From assembly GCA_964023205.1 (NCBI GenBank), contig OZ026836.1:2487501-2551500 (forward strand): a stretch of 64,000 bases of DNA, written 5' to 3'. The notes below the pieces were generated by a model. It made no database searches and was not told the DNA's origin. It saw only the letters and a list, made by a program, of their open reading frames with translations. Positions 12,758 to 25,130 of the stretch are shown in pieces. This stretch comes from Lutraria lutraria. Taxonomy: Eukaryota > Mollusca > Bivalvia > Venerida > Mactridae. The position numbers and the translations under genes were made by a program. Positions within the stretch are counted from its first letter, which is position 1. Every line of letters starts with the position of its first letter.

Positions 12758-15552
12758 GTGAAGTTTCAGTTTAGTCAATATACAAATTTATTCTACATTT
12801 GTAATTATGAATTAACCGAGAAAGCAACTATTATGATCGATTTTCCGTAAAGCAAAATTATTCACCACACGAATCATACAAAGATGATTGAAGACTCGAT
12901 TTGTGATACAGTGTTACAAATATATGGACTATTCTATTTCAACCATAAGCGACATGTTTGAGGCATTGTGTCTTAGTTTGACACATATAAAGGACATTGT
13001 TATAGATGGATAAGAAAGATTCGATGTACATTAATATTCATACCGCTAGAAGACGGGTCACGGATCGGCTTATTTCCTTACAAAGTGGATATTTTCTTAC
13101 ACATGATGTAGTGTGATTAGCTTTAGATTTTTTAAAGGTTCCCCTTTCTGGTATTATACAATCATTGCCTCATTTGTATCTAACTGACGGAGTTCATTTG
13201 CATGAAAAAACCCTACGCATTTTAAAAACAACAGACTGTGACAAGTAAATGTCCAGTAACCGTGTATCACAACTTAGAACGACAACAACCCAGTCTATGA
13301 TAAATCAGAGAAAATCTTAATTTGTCCTACTATGCAAATATATGTACATGTATAAGACTCATTTCAATTGTCCAGATTTGACCCAACAATTCGCTAAGAA
13401 CAGTAGAACGGGTCAATGGGTCTATGTACATGTACTGTACACATGTATTATGTATGAACCATGAAGTTAGGCCGAACGACTTTTGTCTTTTGATTCTATT
13501 TAATTTTGGTCGGAGTAAAATTGACAATACTTCCGACAGACTCTTGCTTCCCCTAGCCCTCAATTGTAATTCAGTTCATTGTTGCGTATCCCCAAGTGTA
13601 ACAAGGGGCCGAAGTCCTATTTTCACCCGAGCAATATATCATACAGTCACATAACGTAAAGGAATGGGCGACTTGTCTATCTGAACTGATCACCGTACAG
13701 GCTAAAATGCTGTTCAATTACACGTGATGTCTTACGTGCCACAATAGTACAATTCTAGAAACTTGCGTGATCAGATACAATAAATGTCTTAGTTGTAAGG
13801 ATCAGTGTCGATAAACAGTAAATGCGACTTATATTTTTGATTTACAACGGCTTGCATCAAAATATTATTCTAAAAAAAACATATTATGTATATAACATTG
13901 CATAATTTCAGCATTTTCTCTGTCACTGATCATGCTTTAACGTAGCAACGTGATCCATATCACATACAAACAGCTGACTGGTTCTTTTTTATCTAAGAAG
14001 CAACTGTTAATGTTTTCTCTCTAAGTCTCATGGTTTCATACAAACCCCTGAAATGAGAGTCATCACCTACAAAGTTTTCCTACTTCATAAAATACATTCT
14101 GAATGAAGTCACGTCTCGCACCTGCGTCTTATTCAATATTACGCTGTTCAAATGTCTGTTCAAAGGAAATATCATGCGTTTAATTTTACATGTGAAGTTA
14201 TTGAAACAAAAGTGATTAGATCTAACACGAGCCATTTTTTGTACACAGTCTCTTTTATAAGAATATACAAAATAGTCTGGGGTTTAAAATCGCCTCTCAA
14301 CAGCAATGCTAATTTGACGACATTACCAACTTTAGCGGTGGAAGATCATGGAGCCCAGGCATAAACTTAGCTAGAACCATCGCTGGACAATTTCCTCATG
14401 ATATTTTCTGGCCCAAATGTTATAAAACTTGAGGTCAGTCTCCCAGCTCAAATCTCGTTTCCATTCTCAAAGTATTATGGTTGAAAATTTAAAGGCAAAT
14501 TTATTTACAGATTTGTACATATGTACACCATCTAGCATTATATACTACACAAGCACAGCAAATATCATGTGATCAATTTACGCAAAATGTAAACTGTGAA
14601 ATTGACAAAATTGACAATACATGTATATACAAACAGAATTGCTAATGAAAAAAGCATGGTTGAACATTTAGAGCTATTCAATGCTTAAATACATTAATCA
14701 GGTAAATTTACTGTAAGACTAATATACCAATACTATTATTATTTTCTAATCATAACTCGGAAACATGGAAGAAAAAGATATCGGAGATCTCGACCAATTA
14801 ACAGTATGATAATCTCGGGACCTGCCGGGTTGAATTCGACCTCACATCGATGATTGGCTATTAATTGACTAGTAAAATACCATAATAACTCGACCATGGG
14901 AACCCTAATACAAAATACATTATAAAATCAAGGATCACTGGTCATCGAAGCAATGTCTTGAACCAACATAACGCCGAGAACATGTGCCGCGCCCAGGGTT
15001 CAAAATGACGAACCCGAGGTCTGAAGATCTATCAAAGCTAAGCCATGTGAATTTTATATTACCTAGCCACCATTATAAAACTGTTGTTGAATATGATAAT
15101 TATCTCACGCTTGAAGGAATGGACGATGAAACATATTTGGGTTTTAACTAAATACACACAGCTGAAATTGGTTTGAAATGACATTGTGTTTAAAAATAAT
15201 AAAATAAATCAAAACTATTTCATTAATATGAAAGTTGATATAAAATACACAAAGATTAAAAACACAAGTGTCCACTAGCCTGACATGCTCTGTTCAGAAA
15301 GTGTCGATCGCTTGTCCTGACTGTGTAACACGTCTAGTCAATCCGAACAAATTGACAATGAAATACAACATATACTTGATTGCTATGTAATAGTTAGATT
15401 TCTGTTTATGCGATAATTGGTCCAGTTTAACACATGTACCTCTTCTATTCATATATTACGCAAGATAACGTGCTGTTTGAGACACACATGGGTGTAACTA
15501 TCGTTTCAATCAATACAGATTATTTGCTTTATTACTCCATGGTCGCTTACAA
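12758..15552. other. Gene-free stretch
   Basis: No exon or RNA gene was recognised. A worn repeat at 14935-15060 is listed separately. Open frames here are under 80 codons and have no motifs. Confidence 0.4.
14935..15060 (-). repeat. Interspersed repeat pair member (SINE-like remnant)
   Basis: It shares the gagaacatgt...cccagggttc...tc...aaagctaagc series with 5095-5215. On the minus strand the order would fit a tRNA-derived SINE, but box A is not convincing. Confidence 0.4.
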
Positions 15553-16069
15553 CACAGACACTCGGGGTTAGGAGCTTTAAAAAACATAATATTTTGCATC
15601 AGCTACAATTACTTTCGACATGGTTCCCAGCTTCGGAGTATTTGAATGGACCACACATTGAAAACAGGAGAACCAGTCTGTTGTTTTGCCTGCTGGTTCT
15701 CGGCTTTTCAATACGCGATGGATTTAAATACATGAAGCCGAGAACCGCGTCGAAAGTAAATGTAGCTGCAGCAAAATACTGACACTTTTGCTAATTGTTT
15801 TGGATATTTTGGTAATATTGTTGAGGTTGAAACTTAAACTTGACAATAATCGTGAAGAATAATGTGTACTACATCGACTGACACACGGATTATGTGAAAA
15901 TGTTTGAAATTGAATAAAGTACAAGGTGTTTTCTAAGGTACGTGTGAGCTATTTTTCCAACGAACATTTATATCTTGTAGTATATATTGTTAAGATAAGT
16001 TTATGTGTTTGGATTGATAAAAATACAATTATTTTGGTTTTTTAAAGTTCCTAACCCCAAGTGTCTGTG
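15553..16069. mobile_element. Non-autonomous TIR element, 517 bp, 8-bp target duplication
   Basis: The ends are inverted copies of about 33 bp (15553-15585 and 16037-16069) with 2 mismatches, starting CACAGACACT. They are flanked by GCTTACAA (15545-15552) and GCTTACGA (16070-16077), an 8-bp target duplication with one difference. A second inverted repeat of about 46 bp lies inside (about 15591-15636 against 15731-15776), so the left part folds into its own stem. An 8-bp duplication fits the hAT superfamily, although hAT ends usually start CAG. No transposase is encoded; the short open frames inside come from the repeats. Confidence 0.85.
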
Positions 16070-17366
16070 GCTTACGATGAAGATACATCATAGTCCGACG
16101 CTCTGAACAGTTCACCGACAGTTTTTCTTACAGTGCCACTGGTTCCTGTTCCATATTGCAGTGCACCAAATGCTTTGTACAGACAAAATCAACGGGAACC
16201 AGTTTACGTAGATGCATGAAAAGAAAGTATCCGGGTCAATCCGGAAAATGTATTCATGTTGATTATGTATATATCTTAATCTGAAAACATTGCGAGCTCC
16301 AAATAAATGCATTGAACAAGAATGCCTTTTCTGTCATTGTTTGAATATTATTAGTTGAGAAATAACTGTGGCAAGACAAGGATAATATATTCAGACACAT
16401 TAATAATGATCACATACGGATAACTGTTATAAACCTCTGTTACTACAAAATAACATCTCAGTTTTACGACCGTATCCCTACAAGTAAGATGAGACAATAA
16501 TGTTGTATGTTTTTAATTTACTGGAAATTAGTAATTTATTGTCAAATGTTTGGGAAACGTTTCAGTGGCAATTAATTACAAAATTTTGTAATTTCTACCC
16601 CACCTTTGAAATAAGAAGTCAACTAGGGTCATATGTAATGTATGATATCAGCCCTTGTAGATGAACTCCTTATTGTAAAGAGGCAGCACATCAGTGCCTT
16701 GGAACTTTTGGTCGCACATTTTTCTTCAGAATGACAATCGGCAATCAGTTCAAAAATAGATATAGACACTGATCGTCTACATGACACGTGGTTTGTCTGC
16801 AATGTCTTTCAGGTGGGAATCTTCAACATCTTGTTCGCAAAGAGGACTCGTATCTAAACCATTGTGGGTGTATGTATTTCCAATAAAGCAAAGAATGATA
16901 TATATTAAGTTACATAGGGAGACTAACTGATCTGTGATCAAGGCATATTTAAACTCGGTATGAATTCGCGCGCCATCACAAGGGCGTTGTATTTATTTGT
17001 TTAATTAACCAATCCTTTCATGAAAAGAAAACATTTTATCTTAACAACAGCAACTATACATTTCAAATTTCCACGTAAACAAATAATGTAAACAAATTGT
17101 TTCATTTGTTTCGTTCATAAACACAAAACCCTTTCGGTATATAAATAACATACATGTACAAAATGTATACTATATTTTATAGCACAGACAAGTCAAGAAT
17201 AGACAGACGTATTTAGGATTACCCGACCGAGCTTATGTTTGGCGCCGCCTAATGGCAAAAATCAAAGTACGAAAATATTTGACAATGAATCGTACCTGGT
17301 TCTTTTCATAAACGGTGTTTAAAAAGAAAATAGAAAGAAGTGTTCGACCTTTCTGTCCTATATTTT

Positions 17367-17544
17367 GGAAACTGTTCAGCTTTCAATAACCGTCGCTAGC
17401 TCCGTGCGCATGAATTTGGATGCGGACCAAATTACGGCTACGTTTTTCTACATCCGTCATGCAATCGTTAAACTAGTTCCTGTTCCGTGTTGCCGTGATT
17501 CTATGTGAGTTCAGTTTCTATGAGTACTTTCAGTACTTTGATTT
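17367..17544. repeat. Interspersed repeat C, copy 1
   Basis: It shares with 53558-53737 the series ggaaactg...ttcagctt...ccgtcgc...gtgcgcatgaattt, then gttcc, and the end tgag...ctttcagtactttgat. The match covers the whole interval with many substitutions, so this is an old dispersed family. The ends were not resolved. Confidence 0.55.
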
Positions 17545-18332
17545 GGGCATGTATCCGCAGGCATGACTTTTATTTCTTCTTCAAAAACATCTCAGGGGCG
17601 TATCAAGCTTTGACAGCAACCGTGGGTATCCTACGATGTCTGGTAACAGTATAAACTGATACTGATATAATACAGAAGAGCTTTTTTGTATTTTTTTCTA
17701 GAAAATCTCACGGTAAAAGGAAAAAATGTGCAGGATCTGACATCTTTATCAAGGAGATTGTAGATTACAAATTTTCAGATACATAACTCTGATTCGAAGG
17801 TTTCCACAAGACTACATTCTGTCTGAATGTGTTTCTGTACTCCACTTTTAAGAAAATTGTCCCTAGATATTATTTCTACGTTTTTTGCTTTCAAATCGAA
17901 TCCTATTTGTAACATTGGTACGCGTAATTACGATATCAAAGCATTGTAGTATCAAAAAGGTAAGATTAAAAAGTATTGATGAAACGCCAAGTCAAAGGGA
18001 TACCACTTCCGCTAATGTAACAGAACGATGGAATAATTGTCTCAATTATTATATGTCATGATAAATATAATAATGACCTAATTTCCTTTTCACGAAGATA
18101 TCAAATTTATATTAAAAGGCATTATTTTTGTGTAGTTCACAAAACGCTAACAGAAAGCCGGTTATGGGTTTTTGAATGATCAAGGTTGATTTTTATTTAA
18201 TGTATTTTATTACTAGATGTCGTACATTAAATGAATCAAATTATGCCAACTAAATAATCACTTAACTGATTTAACAGTTTTGCTGATAGAAGTCACTAAA
18301 GAAAAAAAATGGATTTTTGATTTAATAATTCA

Positions 18333-18391
18333 GTCGTTCGTTCGTCCCTTTTCTATCGTTCGTTCGTTCACATGTTCGTTCTTTCGTTCGT
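18333..18391. repeat. TTCG/TTCGTTCA simple-repeat tract
   Basis: Tandem cgtt/ttcg tetramers (gttcgttcgtccc, cgttcgttcgttcacatgtt, cgttctttcgttcgtt), interrupted but clearly periodic at 4 bp. Confidence 0.85.
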
Positions 18392-19734
18392 TTATATATT
18401 CATTATTTATTTATTATTTTGTAGATCTAAGTACATGTAATTATTTACTAGTATTAACCCTATTAAAGTACTGAAGAAGAAGTACCAGAAAAGATAGACC
18501 ATCATATGAAATGAAACACTACCACGATTCTCAAGTAATACTACAAGTCTTTCTCAACCATTTTGTTAAAGAATTGCATTAAGATCTTTACTACTCCTCT
18601 ATACAGTTTGATAACATACGTACATAAATCCTACATTATTTTCCTGAAAACTTCCTCATCTGCTACAATTTATTTAATAACTTATAATAATCTAATGTGC
18701 AGAATTAATATAGTATGCATAATGTAATTTTCATGTTTAAATAATTATAAAATTATATTCTGTTAAACAGCTTTCAGGAAGTAAAGAAACAATCATTTCC
18801 TGAAAGGAATTACTAGTAAGTTTTTTTCTTGTCGGGAAACATTTTGAATCTGTTAGATGTATCACGATCGCTCGTACTGAAAAATTGGAAGCGTATCTGA
18901 CAAGGAAATGATACATTTATTGGACTGAAGTCTATGAAACTAAATGTGCTAACAATATACTTTCTGGAACAAAAACGCTAAAAACTAAATTCAAAGTCTC
19001 GACTAACAAAACGACAAACTCATTGGTTTATGGTCAGATTGCGCTTAGAGTAAGCTTTTCTGGACAAGAATTGATTAATCTGACATAAGGACTTGACCTA
19101 ACAAAGCGACAAATGCATTCGCTCATCACCAGATAACGCTAAGGAAGAACCAATCCGGTGGATGAGATTGTCTTCATAGCAGATCATTTCTGTGAAATAT
19201 TTACAATTTAACATTTCTCTAAATTATAATGCCGTGCACCATTCTCTTTTATTTGATTTTCCATTGTCATATTTTGTCTTTCAAACACAGACTTGTTATA
19301 ATTAAATCCAATGTTGTATAACAATTATTTGTATCTGGATTCCAAAAATTACTCTCCCGACATCGTGAAATGTCCTTATTCAATATAATGACTCCTGTCT
19401 AACTCTTAATTTGTCGGAAGAAAATTTTACCAATTATAAAGCGACGGACGAGGACCGCAATCAATATGAACATGTCCTAGTTATCTGCACAGCCGCAATA
19501 GAGCTGAACAATCGTTGTGAAACATAATATCTCATTATTCCACCATCACTGGCTTCGTTATTTAAGATTTCTCTAGCAACATCGTATGTCGCGTCATAAA
19601 TGTAATATATTGAAATTTATCATAATTATTATACTATTAATTGGACCATAATTTGACAAAAAGCGACAACAAATCAATAAATCACGTAGAGTGTATTGAC
19701 AACAGAACTATTATTCATTTCAAATAAAGATAAC

Positions 19735-19760
19735 AGAGAGAGAGAGAGAGAGAGAGAGAG
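19735..19760. repeat. GA microsatellite
   Basis: A pure AGAG run of about 26 bp. Confidence 0.95.
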
Positions 19761-22367
19761 GTCTTTGTAGCGGGAAACAAATTTGCTACAATACTGCTGT
19801 GCGACAACAAAATGTGAAAGTTTTGTTAAGGCTACGTGTACACCAAGTAGAACAGAAATGGGATACTATGTTGCACATGCGGTAATACCTTATATTAATA
19901 TATTTTATAGCGAAATATTTAATTAGGTTATGCATAGGAAATCTTGATGAGAGTACATAGAGAAATAAGTCACCCAAGCGAATGACATAAATTTGGTCTA
20001 CATACAGCGGCAGGTAACTAGGACAACCTTAGTGTACCCAACTTGCAACAACGTGTACTTATCACATAGAGAAACTGGGACAGAGTTAGGCTCATACATT
20101 ACAGTATTGTCTACATATTTAGTCTGACATCAAAATATTACTTATTTTAAATTCGCCAAAACCTAGACTTATACTACATTCAGTGAAGTATAAAACACAG
20201 CATTAAAGCCTATGGAATGGCCTTTAGAATAATATCGTTTATTATTATTTAAAAATGGAATAAGTCATTGATTTCACCACGGAATCTAATGCATGGGTGG
20301 TCCTTGTTTCATTTGATACTGTTATTGCCATTTTATGTGTACATATATCATAATGTACGGTTTATGACTAAATTATTCTCCAGCGAACGTGTGTTTATGA
20401 TGATATACGTCGCCTTAACAATAACTGATTTATCTATGTACATACATTGTTTTAGTGATGACATGTTTCTCTTCCTTCCAGAAGTTCGGCATCCCGTGAT
20501 CGAAAAGACCATTCTATGAAGTACTCAAATCTTAAATACAACATTTATTGATGTCATAAACTAAAGAACCCTTTGTATAAAAGACATCTGCGCTAGAAGG
20601 TCATGATGTATTTTCTTCCTGCACTGAGCTTTGCTTATAAACATATTTCACTATACTTTGCATTCGGAACTCCTCGGCGTTTGTCTAAAGAAAATGCCTC
20701 AGACTAAATAGGCAGGTCACCATTTTGTTGTTTATGGGCAACTTTCCATCATGACTGACCCTGGAAATCAAGCGATGGAAACAACCTGGTTTTTTTTCAA
20801 AGGGAACTTGATGCCCATTTTATCAATCGCGAACGATTAACACGTTTGGAAGTCTGTTATTCTGGGAATGATTCTTGAAAACGAGTGCTTAATATTGAAA
20901 AAGTGGTAACCGGAAACCACATAACCAAATTTTATAACCCTACACTTATGTATATAGTCGAGGTGTATATCTCAATTACGTAAATGCATGAATAGTTCTT
21001 TATAAAGTTGTTCAGTGAACCATCAATAAGCAAGGCACATATTGGCAAGGACCAGCTCATAAACCTACACGGCCTTGACATTAAACAAATTCATTAGCAT
21101 TTTATGAAGATCACATTAATGTAGATAGGATGGTCTATATACCTGATTTAATTTATCGTTACTGTTTGTGGATGATGTTAACTTTCAATGTTAAAAAACT
21201 ATCATCACAATCATCGATAGCTTCAATGTTCTGTTTCGGTTATTTGACAGAAAAAACGATACTTGTCTTTTTTCTTACCACAGAGGTACTTTGGATTCGC
21301 CCCAAAAATTATTCGTACTTTTTTCCTTTAAAAGCCTAATGTTCGGGGCCTAAAATGTACATCACGCTACGAATCGGAATGCAACTGTGGAGGTCGCTGT
21401 ATCGTCACAGCTCAAATGGGCTTAATTGTAATGTCACACTTAAACTGAAGGTAATTCTAATGTCCTACAGTAACTGTAGGTGTACGTACATTGTAATTGC
21501 AATGTTTCACTCGAAAAATGAACTGTAATGACGCGATGACATAATGAATGACCGTGTCGTATCGCCCTTGAAGTTGATTAAAATGAAGTAAAACTAAATT
21601 AAGCAATTATTTTCACCCGCTGTGTGTAATAGTTAACTTACAAAAGAAAAACTATTCAGAACTGAACAGAACAAAACGACTTTAGTTTGATACTTCACGA
21701 GCTTAAAATCGCCGTACGTCAATAAATACATACTAACTTAAATTTCTTTAGACGTAAATGGTATAAAAATAGAACTGTATGTCACAGACAATATGATATA
21801 TATACATTTGTACATTCAAAATGTATATAATTGACAATTTAATACATTGTTTTTGTCCCTGTAAAATAAATATTTTTCAACTACAACAAGTCAAAACGAA
21901 ATGGCTAGACTAAAACTCCACGTCACAATTTTTCTTACGAATGCAAGTTGTACAGATATTAAATCGTATTCGCTCTCCAGATAGTCAACATAACACGGAG
22001 TCTCTGGTCCATGCAAAATTAAAGCAATAGCTATACATGTGAAATTATATTCAAAGTCTGTTAATAATGTAATATTTTTGTACCAAATATGATATCTTAA
22101 TAGATGTTGATAAATTTCAAGACTACATATATATTATCTTTATATTTCAAGTTATACGTATATAAACTGTATATTTAGTGCGTTTTAAATATTAACTGTG
22201 ATCTTCTATAACGTTTTCGTAAGTAATCGAACTACAAGTACCGAAAATACTCATAGAAACTGAGCGTACATAGACATGCACTGCAACATGAAACGGGAAC
22301 TACATGTACATGTAGTTAAATAATTGGATGACGGATGTAGATAAACGTAGTACACGCATAAAAATTC

Positions 22368-23733
22368 ATGCGTCTGTGTTAGTGTGGGTGTGTGTAAGGG
22401 TGTGGAAGGATGTCTGTATGTGGTGTGGGTGTGTGTAAGGGTGTGGAAGGATGTCTGTATGTGGTGTGGGTGTGTGTAAGGGTGTGGAAGGATGTCTGTA
22501 TGTGGTGTGGGTGTGTGTAAGGGTGTGGAAGGATGTCTGTGTTAGTGTGGGTGGGTGTAAGGGTGTGAAAGGATGTCTGTGTGTGGTTAGGGTGGGTGTA
22601 AGGGTGTGGAAGGATGTCTGTGTTAGTGTAGGTGTGTGTAAGGGTGTGGAAGGATGTCTGTGTTAGTGTGGGTGTGTGTAAGGGTGTGTAAGGGTGTGTA
22701 AGGATGTCTGTGTGTGGTGTGGGTGTGTGTAAGGGTGTGGAAGGATGTCTTTGTGTGGTGTGGGTGTGTGTAAGGGTGTGGAAGGATGTCTGTGTGGGTG
22801 TGGTGGGTGTAAGGGTGTGGAAGGTTGTCTGTGTTGGTGTGGTGAGTATAAGGGTGTGTAAGGATGTCTGTGTGGGTGTGGTGTGTATAAGGGTGTGGGA
22901 GGATGTCTGTGTGGGTGTGGTGTGTATAAGGGTGTGGGAGGATGTCTGTGTGGGTATGTGTGGGTGTAAGGGTGTGGGAGGATGTCTGTGTGGGTGTGGT
23001 GTGTATAAGGGTGTGGAAGGATGTCTGTGTGGGTATGTGTGGGTGTAAGGGTGTGGGAGGATGTCTGTGTGGGTGTGGTGAGTATAAGGGTGTGTAAGGA
23101 TGTCTGTGTGGGTGTGGTGTGTATAAGGGTGTGTAAGGATGTCTGTGTGGGTGTGGTGTGTATAAGGGTGTGTAAGGATGTCTGTGTGGGTATGTGTGGG
23201 TGTAAGGGTGTGGAAGGTTGTCTGTGTTGGTGTGGTGAGTATAAGGGTGTGTAAGGATGTCTGTGTGGGTGTGGTGTGTATAAGGGTGTGGGAGGATGTC
23301 TGTGTGGGTGTGGTGTGTATAAGGGTGTGGGAGGATGTCTGTGTGGGTGTGGTGTGTATAAGGGTGTGTAAGGATGTCTGTGTGGGTGTGGTGTGTATAA
23401 GGGTGTGGGAGGATGTCTATGTGGGTGTGGTGAGTATAAGGGTGTGTAAGGATGTCTGTGTGGGTGTGGTGTGTATAAGGGTGTGGGAGGATGTCTGTGT
23501 GGGTGTGGTGTGTATAAGGGTGTGGGAGGATGTCTGTGTGGGTATGTGTGGGTGTAAGGGTGTGGGAGGATGTCTGTGTGGGTGTGTGTGTATAAGGGTG
23601 TGTAAGGATGTCTGTGTGGGTGTGTGTAAGAGTTTTGAAGGATGTCTGTGTGGGTGTGGGTGTGTGCATGGATGCTATATAACATAATATAGTATCCCTG
23701 GAGTGTGTAATGGTGTGGATAGGTGTGAGTGTC
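22368..23733. repeat. GT-rich minisatellite, 41-bp then 39-bp units, about 34 copies
   Basis: The unit core is aagggtgtggaaggatgtct followed by a gtgtgggtgtgg-type spacer. Spacing between cores is 41 bp at the left end (22396, 22437, 22478) and settles to 39 bp further right (for example 22889 to 22928). The + strand is almost free of C apart from the gtctg word and rich in GGG runs. Since 39 is a multiple of three, frames stay open for more than 1 kb on the minus strand and several hundred bases on the + strand. The apparent 348- and 358-residue His/Thr/Pro-rich proteins are artefacts of this. Confidence 0.97.
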
Positions 23734-23902
23734 TATCAAGATCTTAAAGTTTGCTATTATATTCTGATCATGCTAAAACACGGATATATTCTAAAATTAA
23801 GATTTTGTGAACTTAATTGATAAGAAAATTAACCAAATGCTCTCATCCAATTAGGTAACAGATGTTCATCAGTTCACTCGCCTCGTTTATATATTTATAT
23901 GA

Positions 23903-24058
23903 ACAGTACGGTAAAACCCTTAAAAACCTGGACTGGATCAAAAATGTTTTTTTCTGGGAATTCTGGTTTTCACAAATATTTTGACGAATTTTGAAAAAAA
24001 TAGGACTTGAAAAATTGTCCGATTTTAAGGTAATTCCAGTTTTCCGGAGTTTTACTGT
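23903..24058. mobile_element. pogo-like MITE, about 155 bp
   Basis: The left end acagtacggtaaaaccctta and the right end (inverse of acagtaaaactccggaaaac) form imperfect TIRs, and tcc/ttttaagg segments recur inside. The right flank has TA, while the left flank has AA, so one target copy is worn or the edge is uncertain. The interval 51428-51602 has the same right end. Confidence 0.6.
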
Positions 24059-24902
24059 ATTTGTAAAAAGATCAACATTCTGTTAAACTGAATGTTATAT
24101 ACTCGTATATACATCAAAATACATTTTCTATCGTTTTTGACGTAATCAACTTTCTCATCCATGATTATTTTAAACTTGTTATCAGTTTTTTTGCTCCAGT
24201 GACATGAATTTACAACTTGAAAAGAGATAATTAAAATTTTCAAATACTTTCACAGCTTCATGGTGTTTGATCATGTAAAAGACGAAATGTGTCTCAGTAA
24301 TAAAAAAAATTAGTTGTTGTTTTTTCAACCATCTCTTACTCCTTTCGTGCTTTACTGATTGTACATTGGCCTTTTTCAAATCAGAATAACATGTTTCACT
24401 CATAGGCATCCGATTCCGCGATTTTTATACGTTTATAGACGTTAATTTTTTAATCAAACTCATCAAACAATGCAAATCTGTCAAAAGTAAAATCTTCATT
24501 TTTTCCGCTATTGAGTGTATAAATACACCAATTAAGGTAGCTCTCTCGCCATCTTTCCGATTGACGGACGTGACGATACCCCAGATAGACTGGTCGCAAA
24601 TACTATTGGTTCCCGGCTTCCCTTCTAAAACCTGTCAAAACGTATAGATTTGGCACACTACAACGAAAGCAAGGTTCCCGAAAAGTGTATGCAGTTCAGA
24701 AGGAAATCCGAGACGCACGCAAATATTTAACCAGTCTTATATCTCGAATATCGTGACTTCCGTCCTTTCACACTTTCATGACTTTACTTGACCAAACCTT
24801 TGTTGTCTTTATACGAGATACTATAGCATGTATAAGTTACTGAATAAAATCATGTTCTGTTCTGTGAAACTGAGCATCTATACTCATTACTAAGAATGAT
24901 TT

Positions 24903-25130
24903 GACCCGCCTCCGTGGTCGAGCGGTTAAGGTCGCTGATTTTAAACCACTGATACCTCTCACTGATAGTGGGTCGTGGATTCGAGCCCAGCTACCGACCA
25001 TGTCTCTTTATGTGAGAAAGTAGGCAGTTGTTTACGGAGGATGGGAGTCTAGTACTGGTTCTTCCCAGGAACAATGGTTAGATGAACTGTCTGCCTCATA
25101 TGACTCTTACTGTTGAAAAGGGGCATGACA
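24903..25130 (+). mobile_element. SINE family A, copy 3 (best preserved)
   Basis: This copy starts gacccgcctccgtggtcgag. The A box is at 24915-24931 (tggtcgagcggttaagg) and the B box at 24977-24988 (ggattcgagccc), as expected for a tRNA-derived RNA polymerase III promoter. The body then runs through cgaccatgtctctttatgtg, aggcagttg, gatgggagtctagtactggt and tcttcccaggaac, and ends ttgaaaaggggcatgac. It is not a functional tRNA: no acceptor stem closes around the boxes. Confidence 0.9.

Larger units (their letters stand above)
16078..22367. other. Gene-free stretch
   Basis: No coding exon was recognised. It contains one copy of an interspersed repeat (17367-17544), a TTCG-rich tract (18333-18391), a 9-bp-arm hairpin at 18771-18804 and a GA run (19735-19760). 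Open frames are below 85 codons and lack recognisable domains. Confidence 0.4.

Noticed and set aside
13424..13654. Two overlapping opposite-strand open frames of about 77 codons
   Set aside because: No motif on either strand and no splice context. Mutual shadows of one stop-poor stretch.
22623..23739. Two overlapping minus-strand open frames of 348 and 358 codons, His/Thr/Pro-rich
   Set aside because: They lie wholly in a 39-41-bp tandem array whose period keeps frames open. There are no splice sites, no non-repetitive domain, and similar open frames exist on the other strand.
24915..24988. Possible tRNA gene (good A and B boxes)
   Set aside because: The boxes belong to SINE family A: no closing acceptor stem or anticodon arm, and the same sequence recurs with a shared non-tRNA body at four other places.
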